From Phaeobacter inhibens DSM 16374 (GTDB taxonomy: Bacteria > Pseudomonadota > Alphaproteobacteria > Rhodobacterales > Rhodobacteraceae), in the NCBI RefSeq assembly GCF_000473105.1, contig NZ_AXBB01000005.1, positions 62,001 to 126,000 on the forward strand: 64,000 nucleotides of DNA, read 5' to 3'. Position numbers and translations under genes: made by a program. Each line of letters begins with the position of its first letter. Within the stretch, counting starts at the first letter, position 1. Positions 49,811-58,356 of the stretch are shown piece by piece. The notes under the pieces were generated by a model. That model was not told where the DNA came from, searched no databases, and saw only the letters and a program-made list of their open reading frames with translations.

Positions 49811-50098
49811 TCAAAGGAGCGGCATCAAACCGCGACAGGTCCAGTTTAAGTTCTTTCGTCGAGTTCTGAAGCCGGAACACTGACGGAGATCCTCAAACTC
49901 TAGCAGGGGCGGCGCATCCCGGTGGGCGATCCCATCGAGTACGAAGCACTGCGGTGCTCGGACGTTCAACCCGTTGGGCGTCAAATGCAGGCGCTGTATG
50001 TTGTTGGTTTCATCGTAGTGCATTGTGTAAGTGCAATCGACGTTGGGAAGGCTGTTGATTGCAAGCACGGGTGCGCGGAGTTCGTTGATATCGGTCAT
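49811..50098 (-). CDS. Doubtful hypothetical protein, 95 aa
   Basis: The frame MTDINELRAPVLAINSLPNVDCTYTMHYDETN looks partly coding and ends inside the IS3 element, so any gene here has a foreign end (the last 10 or so residues). No ribosome site is visible. It may be a fragment of an older gene. I include it with low confidence because the first 70 residues read like protein sequence. Confidence 0.3.
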   Translation of the reverse strand: MTDINELRAPVLAINSLPNVDCTYTMHYDETNNIQRLHLTPNGLNVRAPQCFVLDGIAHRDAPPLLEFEDLRQCSGFRTRRKNLNWTCRGLMPLL

Positions 50099-50406
50099 CG
50101 TGTCCGTTGTTAGGATAGGTTATCTGCTCTACCTTTTAGGGCGGAGACCGCTTGAAGGTTGCATAATTAGAAGCGCTGAAACGTCGATCACAAAAAGTGT
50201 TGCGTCGGGCGCCCCCAAATAAAACCTATGCGGGGCCAAGCTCCGGGTATGCTTGGTTTGTCCTGCTCAGCCATTTTTTCCTGATAGACCTTGAACGGCC
50301 GCTTGGCGCCGTTCGCGGCCTGCCGCATGAACGTACGTTTTCTGATTTAGGGTCAGCAACCTGACAAGAGGGTCAGTTTTGCTTGGCGTCCAACAACAGG
50401 AGGTAG
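50099..50406. other. Intergenic stretch without a supported gene
   Basis: 308 bases between the doubtful frame and tRNA-Arg. It holds the region downstream of the tRNA on the minus strand. I see no gene, repeat or clear terminator. Confidence 0.5.
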
Positions 50407-50483
50407 TGGCGGACCGAGGAGGATTCGAACCCCCGACCCCTTGATTCGTAGTCAAGTACTCTATCCAGCTGAGCTATCGGTCC
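50407..50483 (-). tRNA. tRNA-Arg (anticodon ACG)
   Basis: On the minus strand GGACCGATAGCTCAGCTGGA starts the acceptor and D arms. The anticodon stem CTTGA/TCAAG encloses CTACGAA with anticodon ACG, and the T arm reads GGGGGTTCGAATCCTCC. The acceptor GGACCGA pairs with TCGGTCC, with G73 and an encoded CCA end. ACG is normally edited to ICG and reads CGU, CGC and CGA codons. Confidence 0.96.
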
Positions 50484-50533
50484 ACTGCTGCGGGGTTTAT
50501 GCGTAGCAGAGCACGGGCGCAAGCCAAAAGCGA

Positions 50534-50561
50534 AGGGTCGGACAGATTTTTGCCCGACCCT
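50534..50561 (-). terminator. Hairpin downstream of the DUF995-like gene
   Basis: AGGGTCGG and CCGACCCT form an 8-bp stem with a 12-base loop, 26 bases after the gene's stop on the minus strand; a T-rich TTCGCTTTTGG follows. It probably ends that gene before the tRNA. Confidence 0.6.
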
Positions 50562-50586
50562 CGAATTGGATGTTTCTTTGCGACTG

Positions 50587-51072
50587 TCAGAAGCCCAGTT
50601 TCGAACGGGTCTGCCGAACCTGTGTCTGGAATTTATATCCACGCACCAGGCCTGCGTCCTTTCCCATCGGCCACCATTCTGGGTCATTTGGCCAACTGCG
50701 CCACATGACGCCCCAGGCATCTACGACATGGCTGATGCAGGATTTGTCGCTTGCGCTGACGCCGGCGCGGCGCCCGCTGGGGTAATACCAGACAAGATCC
50801 TGGCACATCTGGCCATTGGCATCGACGCTCCAAGTACCCGCGCCCAGGTTTTCACTTTGGTCAGCACACCAGGCTCTTGCCTGACCGCCTGGCCCGAAAT
50901 AGATGCCGCCACCACAGTTGTTGGTCCAAAGTTCGGTCTTCCCAGAGTAGATCTTTGCAATCTTCTGCGGGCTTGCGATCTTCGCGCTGCGTGGCAACGG
51001 ATCCGCAGCTGCCGCCATCGGCAGGATGCAAGACAGTGCTGCGGCAACGAGTTTACACCTAACAGTTATCAT
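50587..51072 (-). CDS. DUF995-like secreted protein, 161 aa
   Basis: Signal peptide MITVRCKLVAAALSCILPMAAAA, then a mature domain of about 138 residues with Cys near WTNNCGGGIYFGPGGQARAWCAD, GQMCQDLVWYYPSGR and DKSCISHVVDAWGVMWRSW. The Trp/Cys/Gly pattern and the length resemble DUF995 proteins of alphaproteobacteria, whose role is unknown to me. The ATG at 51072 is preferred to 51075 because AGGAGG then has a normal spacing of about six bases. Disulfides are likely in the periplasm. Confidence 0.8.
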   Translation of the reverse strand: MITVRCKLVAAALSCILPMAAAADPLPRSAKIASPQKIAKIYSGKTELWTNNCGGGIYFGPGGQARAWCADQSENLGAGTWSVDANGQMCQDLVWYYPSGRRAGVSASDKSCISHVVDAWGVMWRSWPNDPEWWPMGKDAGLVRGYKFQTQVRQTRSKLGF

Positions 51073-51192
51073 CATTTACCTCCTTCGATGAGCCTGAAGT
51101 TGGCTCGCTTGTTGCCGTCAGTCGGCCCAGAAATCAGCCGATCTGAGGGCTGATGCCGGGTCGGCGGGACATTTGGCCCTACGGCCACTATA

Positions 51193-52116
51193 TCAGAACA
51201 GAAAATGGTCTGCGCTTTGTAGTTCGGAAAACGCCGTGTCCTCGACCAGTATGGTCACATTGGCAAAATAGATCGCGGCATCGTCGCCGACCTGTGCGAA
51301 GTCGACGTCGTCCATACTCTCCGCTCCACGACCCAGTTTGATGCGGTCAACGCCAACCTCAAAGTCGGTTATGCGATCTGTGTGATCGCCCTCATTGAAC
51401 ACAAAGATATCGGCCCCGTCACCGCCTGTCATGACATCATCCCCGGTTCCGCCGTACAGGCGATCAACACCGGCGCCGCCGCGAATTGTGTCACTGCCTG
51501 ACCCACCGATCAGGCGGTCATTGCCACGACCACCTCCAAGTAGGTCGACTCCCACGCCGCCGAAGATGACATCACGGCCAACATCACCGCGTAGTACATC
51601 ATCGCCACCATTGCCGTGCAATGTGTCGGCTCCCGAACCGCCGCGAAGAACATCAGCACCCAACCCGCCGGTCAGAAAATCATTACCAGCCCCGGCCGCT
51701 ACGGTATCGTCGCCGGCGCCCAGCGAAATCCGATCTCCGCCAGCATAGGTTCGAATTGCCGTTACATTGTCATTCAAGAGCGCGGTGATTTGGTCATCGC
51801 CGGAGAGAAGTTCTCGTGCGACGTCTTCGGCGCGCAGCGAAACGAAACGGTCAAAACTCATCGAGATGTCAGAAATCGAGACGATCGGGGAGCCATCAAG
51901 CGAATGATCCATCGAGAAAATCTGCCAATCGGCCTGATCGTCGCTGGAGAAATCGCCGCCTAAACGCAGAATTGACCCATCTTCGCTGATCTGTTCGAGC
52001 TCGGTCGGTGAGACGACGGTTCCGAACGATGTACGAGAGGTTTCAAACCCGTCGAAAGCCAAGTAATTGCTCAGCGAGGACACGCCTGGAAACGACGCAA
52101 CGAATACATTTGCCAT
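51193..52116 (-). CDS. RTX calcium-binding protein, 307 aa
   Basis: The first 130 residues form a non-repetitive domain (VFVASFPGVSSLSNYLAFDGFETS) without a signal peptide. From about residue 130 to 245, eleven or so RTX nonapeptides (GAGNDFLTGGLGADVLRGGSGADTLHG-type) bind calcium and fold after secretion. The tail DHFLF is a hydrophobic end like those used by type I secretion. It resembles small secreted RTX proteins rather than toxins; no hydrolase signature is seen. The exporter is not in the window. The other RTX gene lies 16 kb away and differs in layout. Confidence 0.92.
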   Translation of the reverse strand: MANVFVASFPGVSSLSNYLAFDGFETSRTSFGTVVSPTELEQISEDGSILRLGGDFSSDDQADWQIFSMDHSLDGSPIVSISDISMSFDRFVSLRAEDVARELLSGDDQITALLNDNVTAIRTYAGGDRISLGAGDDTVAAGAGNDFLTGGLGADVLRGGSGADTLHGNGGDDVLRGDVGRDVIFGGVGVDLLGGGRGNDRLIGGSGSDTIRGGAGVDRLYGGTGDDVMTGGDGADIFVFNEGDHTDRITDFEVGVDRIKLGRGAESMDDVDFAQVGDDAAIYFANVTILVEDTAFSELQSADHFLF

Positions 52117-52644
52117 TGAGGGCTCTCTTTCGCGTTAGATGGAACGATTTGACTAAAAGCGATAGGGTTTTTCCGGATTGCACGCAAATCTTTGGCCGAC
52201 AATCATGGTTAACGAAGCATTAATGGGCGCACATCGCGCACAAAGACCCTCGATGCAATCGACTGTTTCTTGATCCGCTACGAGGGCTCGATGCCGTTCG
52301 CCTTTGCTACGTCCTGATTCTTGGTGTCACGACTATTCGGAGATCGCGCGGCTCTAGGCCGAAAATGGCGCAGATGTTTGATCGTTGTGCGCAAGTTTCA
52401 GCACAAGTCGCCACCTTCGGTTCTGCTGTCGAAGCTGATTCTACCGCCCCAAATAGCAGCTGTTCTATGTGGAAAATGGGATCCGGGTTTGCCGTTGGCA
52501 GCCTGAAAATGCCTGTAATAATTTGAAAAATATTAGAAAATATAGCTATACGCATTTTGCATAGCCGCATTGCAATCGGCATTGGATTGTTCGCCAGCGC
52601 TGCGATACCGATGATGTAACAATACCGTAACGGGAGGACGAATA
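52117..52644. other. 528-base regulatory stretch before the peptide ABC operon
   Basis: No supported gene. The left part is GC-balanced and may hold decayed coding sequence; from about 52500 it becomes AT-rich, with the LysR box at 52545-52565. The operon promoter probably lies in 52500-52640. Confidence 0.6.
52545..52565. promoter_or_regulatory. LysR-type box, T-N11-A
   Basis: GCTAT-N11-ATAGC is a perfect 5-bp dyad with the T-N11-A spacing typical of LysR sites, 79 bases before the binding-protein ATG. The LysR gene at the operon end is the natural candidate to bind it. Confidence 0.7.
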
Positions 52645-54201
52645 ATGAAACATTTTGCGAGCACGCTCGCTGTTGCCACGCTGACGGCGACCCTGAGCAC
52701 GGCAGCAATGGCGGAAGTGACCATCAAGGTCGCCTACGATGCCGATCCGGTTTCGCTGGACCCGCACGAGCAGCTGTCGGGTGGCACTCTGCAGCTTTCG
52801 CACATGGTTTTTGACCCGCTAGTGCGCTGGACAAAAGACCTGCAGTTCGCGCCACGTCTGGCCGAAAGCTGGGAGCAGATCGACGAGACCACGATGCGGT
52901 TCAAACTGCGCGACGGTGTGACCTTCCATAGCGGAAATGCGCTGACGTCGGCTGATGTCGATTGGACATTTGACCGCCTGAAGGCCAGCCCTGATTTTAA
53001 AGGGATCTTTGCACCTTTCACCGACGTCGAAGTCGTGGACGAACTGACATTCGACCTGAAAACATCCGAGCCTTATCCGCTGATCTTGCATACAGCGACG
53101 TATATTTTCCCGATGGACAGCCAGTTTTACTCCGGCACGACCGAGGACGGTAAAGAAAAGGCCGAACTCGTTAAGCACGGCGACAGCTTCGCCTCGCGCA
53201 ATCTCTCGGGTACTGGCCCCTTCACCGTCACCGAGCGTGAACAGGGCGTGAAGGTGGTCTTCGACCGTTTTGACAGCTATTGGGACACCGCTTCCGAGGG
53301 CAATGTCGACAAGATCATCCTCACTCCGATCAAAGAAGATCCGACACGCGTCGCAGCGCTGTTGGCAGGTGACGTTGATTTCATCGCGCCCGTTCCGCCG
53401 ACGGATCTGAAGCGGGTTGAGGAACACGATGGTACCACGCTGATCACCGAGCCCGGCACCCGTATCATCACGTTCCAACTGAACCAGAACCGCGTTGAAG
53501 CGTTCAAAGATGCCCGCGTTCGTAAAGCGATCGACTATGCGGTGAACAATGCCGGCATCGTGGACCGCATCATGCGTGGCTTCGGCACCGTTGGTGCACA
53601 GGCCAGCCCGGCCGGTTACCTTGGATATGATGAGAGCCTGACGCCGCGCTTTGACGTCGAGAAAGCCAAAGCACTGATGGCTGAGGCCGGTTATGCGGAT
53701 GGGTTTTCCGTCACCATGATGGCGCCGAACAACCGCTATGTGAACGATGATAAAATCGCTCAGGCCGTGGCTTCGATGCTGGCGAAAATCAACATCAAGG
53801 TTGATCTGCAGACCATGCCCAAGGCGCAATATTGGCCGACATTCGACGAGCGCGCAGCGGATATGATGATGATCGGCTGGCATGCGGATACTGAAGATTC
53901 CGCTAACTTCCACCAGTTCCTGACCCATTGCCCGGATGAAACCACCGGCAACGGTCAGTACAACTCCGGCAACTACTGTAACCCGGAAGCGGATGCGCTG
54001 ATGGCGGAAGCCAATGCGACAACAGACCAGACCAAACGCGGTGAATTGCTGCGCAAGCTGGAAGGCATCCTTTATGCAGACGCTGCCTTCATTCCGCTGC
54101 ACTGGCAGAACCTGGCCTGGGGTGCGCGCGACGGTGTCCACGCTGAAAAAATCGTGAATGCTCTGAACTTCCCCTACTTCGGCGATCTGAAAGTCGACTG
54201 A
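52645..54201 (+). CDS. Dipeptide/oligopeptide-type ABC transporter binding protein (family 5)
   Basis: 518 residues. Signal peptide MKHFASTLAVATLTATLSTAAMA, then EVTIKVAYDADPVSLDPHEQLSGGTLQLSHMVFDPLVRW, the usual SBP family 5 start, and WEQIDETTMRFKLRDGVTFHSGNALTSADVDWTFDR near residue 75, its most conserved segment. Such proteins bind peptides, nickel complexes, glutathione, opines or other solutes. Specificity cannot be set. GGGAGGA precedes the ATG. A strong hairpin follows before the permease genes. Confidence 0.95.
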   Translation: MKHFASTLAVATLTATLSTAAMAEVTIKVAYDADPVSLDPHEQLSGGTLQLSHMVFDPLVRWTKDLQFAPRLAESWEQIDETTMRFKLRDGVTFHSGNALTSADVDWTFDRLKASPDFKGIFAPFTDVEVVDELTFDLKTSEPYPLILHTATYIFPMDSQFYSGTTEDGKEKAELVKHGDSFASRNLSGTGPFTVTEREQGVKVVFDRFDSYWDTASEGNVDKIILTPIKEDPTRVAALLAGDVDFIAPVPPTDLKRVEEHDGTTLITEPGTRIITFQLNQNRVEAFKDARVRKAIDYAVNNAGIVDRIMRGFGTVGAQASPAGYLGYDESLTPRFDVEKAKALMAEAGYADGFSVTMMAPNNRYVNDDKIAQAVASMLAKINIKVDLQTMPKAQYWPTFDERAADMMMIGWHADTEDSANFHQFLTHCPDETTGNGQYNSGNYCNPEADALMAEANATTDQTKRGELLRKLEGILYADAAFIPLHWQNLAWGARDGVHAEKIVNALNFPYFGDLKVD

Positions 54202-54211
54202 TAGGTTTCAG

Positions 54212-54236
54212 GCCGGGGCAGCAGGTCTGCCCCGGC
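54212..54236 (+). terminator. Hairpin between the binding protein and permease genes
   Basis: GCCGGGGCA and TGCCCCGGC form a perfect 9-bp stem around a 7-base loop, followed by TATTTC. In transporter operons such structures reduce read-through or protect the binding-protein mRNA, so that more binding protein is made. Confidence 0.75.
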
Positions 54237-54352
54237 TATTTCGAAATATTCCCCAGATTTTCACCACTTCTTTATGGGCATGTCCCTGCCGCCCGCCGGG
54301 CGTCAATAGCGTTGTGCCCATCAACAAGTGACTGATACAAGGTAACTTAAAC

Positions 54353-55333
54353 ATGCTCGCCTACCTCGTGAAACGCGTGTTCCAGGCCATCGCGGTGATG
54401 TTTGCCATCTCGCTGATCGGCTTTGCCATTCAGGACAACCTCGGTGACCCCCTGCGGGAGCTGGTCGGTCAGTCCGTGTCGGAAGAGGTCCGTCAGCAGC
54501 TGCGCGACGAACTGGGCCTGAACGACAGCTTTGTGACCCAATATGTCCGCTTTCTCGGCAACGCCCTACAGGGGGATCTTGGCACCAGCTACTTCTTCAA
54601 GGAACCCGCGCTGGATGTGATCCTGAAAAAGCTTCCGGCAACGCTTGAGCTGGTTATGGGGGCAACCCTGATCATTGTTGGCCTGTCCGTTCCCCTCGGC
54701 GTCTACACCGCGATCAAACCCAATACGATCCTTAGCCGCCTGATCATGGGCATCTCGATTGTCGGGATCTCCGTTCCGGTGTTCCTGACTGCGATCCTGA
54801 TGATCTTCGTTTTCTCGGTAGAACTTGGCTGGTTCCCCTCCTATGGGCGTGGCGACGTTGTCCATGTCTTCGGGTACTGGGACACAAATTTTGCCACCGC
54901 TGATGGCTGGGTGCATATCCTGCTGCCCTCCGTCGCCCTGGCCTCGATCATGCTGCCGCTGTTTGTGCGCCTGATCCGGGCTGAGATGATGGAAGTTCTG
55001 CAAAGCGAATACGTGAAATATGCCCGCGCCAAGGGCATTCGCCCCTATCGCATTTATTTCATCCATGCGCTCAAAAACACGTTGCTGCCGGTGATTACTG
55101 TTGGCGGCGTTCAGATCGGAACGATGGTGGCCTATACCATCCTGACCGAGACCGTTTTCCAGTGGCCTGGCATGGGGTTCATGTTCCTGGAGGCCGTCAA
55201 CCGCGTCGATACCCCGCTGATCGTGGCCTACCTCATCATCGTGGGGTTCATCTTTGTGGTCACCAATACCATCGTTGACCTGATCTACGGGCTCGTCAAT
55301 CCAACTGTTAATATTGCGAGGATGGGCGCATGA
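54353..55333 (+). CDS. ABC transporter permease, DppB type
   Basis: 326 residues and six hydrophobic helices. Features are MLAYLVKRVFQAIAVMFAISLIGFAI at the start, the conserved LRELVGQSVSEEVRQQLRDELGLND periplasmic segment, and the coupling loop YAKARGI-like EYVKYARAKGIRPYRIYFIHALKNTLLPVIT near residue 218. It pairs with the DppC-type permease, whose gene overlaps by four bases (ATGA). Confidence 0.95.
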   Translation: MLAYLVKRVFQAIAVMFAISLIGFAIQDNLGDPLRELVGQSVSEEVRQQLRDELGLNDSFVTQYVRFLGNALQGDLGTSYFFKEPALDVILKKLPATLELVMGATLIIVGLSVPLGVYTAIKPNTILSRLIMGISIVGISVPVFLTAILMIFVFSVELGWFPSYGRGDVVHVFGYWDTNFATADGWVHILLPSVALASIMLPLFVRLIRAEMMEVLQSEYVKYARAKGIRPYRIYFIHALKNTLLPVITVGGVQIGTMVAYTILTETVFQWPGMGFMFLEAVNRVDTPLIVAYLIIVGFIFVVTNTIVDLIYGLVNPTVNIARMGA

Positions 55334-56277
55334 GCAGCCTTAGCACAAACCAGAGCACACCATCGCGGTTCAGTCGCCTTTGGAATTCCAACATGGGTTA
55401 CAGCTTTCGGCGCAACCCTGTGGCGATGGTCTCCTTTGCGGTCTTCTTGGTTATCACCATCGCTTCAATTCTGGCACCGGTTCTGGCTCCGTTTGACCCC
55501 TATGATCCTGCGCAAATTGATATCATGAACAGTGAATACCCACCGGTCTGGATCGATGGTTCGGATTCTCAGTTTGTGTTCGGCACCGATGATCAGGGAC
55601 GCGATCTATGGTCCACGATCCTCTATGGGACGCGGTTGTCGCTGCTGATTGGTCTTTGCGCGGTGGCTTTGCAGGCCTTCCTTGGGATCTCTATCGGGTT
55701 GGTGGCCGGCTATGTCGGTGGACGGCTCGACAGCCTGCTGATGCGCTTTGCCGATATCCAGCTGTCGTTCTCAACATTGATGGTGGCCATCATCTTCCTT
55801 GCGGTGACGCAGGCAATGTTCGGCAGCGAGACGTTCAATCAATATGCAATCTACTTCCTTATCGCGGTGATTGGCGTCGCCGAATGGCCGCAATATGCCC
55901 GAACCGTACGCGCCACTGTTCTGGCCGAGAAAAAGAAGGAATATATCGACAGCGCCCGCGTGCTCGGCTTTGGCCCGATGCGGATCATGGTCCGTCACAT
56001 TCTGCCCAATTCACTGTCACCGATTTTTGTGATCTCCACTGTACAGGTGGCCAATGCAATCATTTCCGAGGCGTCACTCAGCTTCCTGGGTCTTGGGATG
56101 CCCCCCAGCCAGCCCTCGCTCGGATCGCTGATCTCCTCGGGCTTCGACTACATCTTCTCGGGCAGTTGGTGGATTACCGCCATCCCCGGCGTGGTTCTGG
56201 TGGTCCTCGTTCTTGTCATCAACCTCTTGGGTGACTGGATGCGTGACGTGCTGAATCCGAAACTTTACAAAGGATAA
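55330..56277 (+). CDS. ABC transporter permease, DppC type
   Basis: 315 residues. The N-terminal cytoplasmic tail leads to FRRNPVAMVSFAVFLVITIASILAPVLAPFDPYDP. FGTDDQGRDLWSTILYGTRLSLLIGL near residue 78 is the family hallmark. The coupling loop is EYIDSARVLGFGPMRIMVRHILPNSLSPIFV near residue 205. Expected six helices. It forms the second half of the channel. Confidence 0.95.
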   Translation: MSSLSTNQSTPSRFSRLWNSNMGYSFRRNPVAMVSFAVFLVITIASILAPVLAPFDPYDPAQIDIMNSEYPPVWIDGSDSQFVFGTDDQGRDLWSTILYGTRLSLLIGLCAVALQAFLGISIGLVAGYVGGRLDSLLMRFADIQLSFSTLMVAIIFLAVTQAMFGSETFNQYAIYFLIAVIGVAEWPQYARTVRATVLAEKKKEYIDSARVLGFGPMRIMVRHILPNSLSPIFVISTVQVANAIISEASLSFLGLGMPPSQPSLGSLISSGFDYIFSGSWWITAIPGVVLVVLVLVINLLGDWMRDVLNPKLYKG

Positions 56278-56282
56278 GAGCG

Positions 56283-57275
56283 ATGTCGTTGCTTTCCGTT
56301 CGCGACCTGACGGTCAAATTTGCGATGCGTGATCACACCGTCACCGCATTGAACCAGATTTCCTTCGACCTTGGCAAAGGTGAGCGCCTGGGCATCGTCG
56401 GTGAATCCGGCGCCGGTAAATCCATCACTGGGTTTTCGTTGATGAACCTGCTCAGCCGGCCGGGGTTCATCGACAGCGGTCAGATCCTGTTTGGCGACAA
56501 GGATATCGTTAAGCTGTCGGACGCCGAAATGCGCAAGATCCGCGGCAATCGCATGGCGATGATCTTTCAGGATCCGATGGTCACGCTGAACCCGGTTTTA
56601 ACAATCGGCCAGCAGATGGTTGAGACTCTCAAAGCGCACCGTTCGCTGAGCAAAGCTGAGGCAGAGCAGATCGCGATCCTGAAGCTGCGCGAGGTTTATA
56701 TCCCCTCACCCGAGGAACGTTTAAACCAGTATCCACATGAATTGTCTGGCGGTATGCGACAGCGGATCATCATTGCGATGGCGCTGCTGCTTGATCCCGA
56801 ACTCATCATCGCGGATGAACCGACGACGGCGCTGGATGTGACCATTCAGGCGGATATCATGGAGTTGCTGCTGGAGCTGTGTCAGTCCAACAAGGTCGGT
56901 CTGATCCTGATCACCCATGACCTTGGCGTCGTCAGCCAGATGACTGAGCGAACCCTGGTGATGTATGCGGGGCGCCTGATCGAAGCCGGTCCAACCCGTG
57001 AGATTATCAACGACCCGCAGCACCCCTATACCCAGGGACTGATCAATGCGCTGCCGCAACAAACTCTGCCGGGCCAGCGACTGAAACAGATCCCCGGCAA
57101 TATGCCCGGTCTGGCATCCATCCCACCGGGCTGCCCGTTCAGCCCGCGTTGCGAATATGCGGTCGACCATTGCCGCAAGGTCTTGCCGGAAACAGTCAGC
57201 TACCGTCAGGTCGAGGTCGCCTGTCACGAAGTCTCCCGCCTGCAGAATGCCAGCCTTGAGGAGGCAAGCGTATGA
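56283..57275 (+). CDS. ABC transporter ATPase, DppD type
   Basis: 330 residues. Walker A is GESGAGKSITG near residue 39, the signature is LSGGMRQRIIIAMALLL near residue 156, Walker B is LIIADEPTTALD near residue 176, and the switch His is in LITHDLGVVSQM. The C-terminal oligopeptide-type extension has a Cys cluster (CPFSPRCEYAVDHC) that in relatives binds an iron-sulfur cluster. It overlaps the next ATPase gene by four bases. Confidence 0.95.
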   Translation: MSLLSVRDLTVKFAMRDHTVTALNQISFDLGKGERLGIVGESGAGKSITGFSLMNLLSRPGFIDSGQILFGDKDIVKLSDAEMRKIRGNRMAMIFQDPMVTLNPVLTIGQQMVETLKAHRSLSKAEAEQIAILKLREVYIPSPEERLNQYPHELSGGMRQRIIIAMALLLDPELIIADEPTTALDVTIQADIMELLLELCQSNKVGLILITHDLGVVSQMTERTLVMYAGRLIEAGPTREIINDPQHPYTQGLINALPQQTLPGQRLKQIPGNMPGLASIPPGCPFSPRCEYAVDHCRKVLPETVSYRQVEVACHEVSRLQNASLEEASV

Positions 57276-58306
57276 CCACCCAGACACAAGACAGCAAACC
57301 ATTGCTTGAGCTGAAGAACCTTGAGAAACGCTTTGAGCTGGACAAAGGGTTCCTGGAAACCATCAAGCTGCGCGGCGGCCGCATCACCCGGGAAAAACGC
57401 GCCGTTCATGCGGTGAACAATGTCTCGCTCAGTGCCGATCGGGGAGAGGCGTTGTGTATCGTCGGTGAATCGGGCTGCGGCAAATCTACAGTCGCCCGTC
57501 TGGTTGCGGGGTTGCTGGCGCCGAGTGGCGGCGAAATCCACTATGACGGTGAACGGATCGATGATCGCTCGCGCGGGGAGATGATGCCTCTGCGCAAGAA
57601 GATGCAGATGATCTTTCAGAACCCTTATGCTTCTCTCAACCCGCGTATGACCATTCAGCAGGCACTGGAAGAGCCAGTTCGCCACCATAATCCTTCTCTG
57701 TCGCGCGGGGAAGTTCGTGACAAGGTTTCAGAGGTGATGCGGTCCGTTGGTGTGGATCCCAGCTGGTCCAGCCGCTATCCGCATGAGTTCTCCGGCGGCC
57801 AACGCCAGCGGATTGCGATCGCCCGGGCGCTGACGGTGGATCCTGAGTTTATCATCGCGGATGAACCCATCTCGGCGTTGGACGTCTCGATTCAGGCACA
57901 GGTTCTGAACCTGATGCTGGAAGCCAAAGATCAGCGCGGGTTGACCTATTTCTTCATCACCCACGATCTGAGTGTTGTGGAGCATTTCGGCACCCGCGTT
58001 GCGGTCCTGTATCTCGGCACATTGTGCGAACTGGCCGATACCCAGACCCTGTTTGAAAACCCGAAACACCCTTACACAAAGGCTCTGCTGTCGGCAGTCC
58101 CGCAGCTGAAAGACCAGGGACAAAACCATATTCGGCTGCAAGGTGAGATCCCGACGCCGATCAACCTGCCTCAAGGTTGCCCCTTCCAAACGCGCTGTGC
58201 ATTTGCGAATGCTAGATGTCGCGAGTCGCGGCCACGGCCACTGCGCCAGGCAGACGGCAGCACCGTTGCCTGCCACGCAGTCGAAGAAAATAGGCTGAAC
58301 AGCTAA
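57272..58306 (+). CDS. ABC transporter ATPase, DppF type
   Basis: 344 residues. Walker A is GESGCGKSTVARL near residue 67, the signature is FSGGQRQRIAIARAL near residue 173, and Walker B is FIIADEPISALD near residue 193. The C-terminal Cys cluster is CPFQTRCAFANARC. A 35-residue N-terminal extension with LETIKLRGGRITREKRAVHAVNNVSL is usual for the family. It completes the five-gene transporter. Confidence 0.95.
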   Translation: MTTQTQDSKPLLELKNLEKRFELDKGFLETIKLRGGRITREKRAVHAVNNVSLSADRGEALCIVGESGCGKSTVARLVAGLLAPSGGEIHYDGERIDDRSRGEMMPLRKKMQMIFQNPYASLNPRMTIQQALEEPVRHHNPSLSRGEVRDKVSEVMRSVGVDPSWSSRYPHEFSGGQRQRIAIARALTVDPEFIIADEPISALDVSIQAQVLNLMLEAKDQRGLTYFFITHDLSVVEHFGTRVAVLYLGTLCELADTQTLFENPKHPYTKALLSAVPQLKDQGQNHIRLQGEIPTPINLPQGCPFQTRCAFANARCRESRPRPLRQADGSTVACHAVEENRLNS

Positions 58307-58356
58307 ACACCGGAACCCCCGGCCCACTGGATGACCCCAGAACGGACCTAGGCAAG

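Larger units (their letters stand above)
48632..49824 (-). mobile_element. IS3-family insertion sequence, about 1.19 kb, apparently intact
   Basis: Ends TGCCGCTCC (left) and GGAGCGGCA (right) are 9-bp inverted repeats. The element carries orfA and orfB in the usual order on the minus strand. No clear target duplication is seen (TCG against TCA), so the exact ends may shift by a few bases. Confidence 0.85.

Noticed and set aside
52819-54141. A 440-codon minus-strand frame opposite the peptide-binding protein
   Set aside because: The plus-strand gene is a clear family 5 binding protein with signal peptide and ribosome site.
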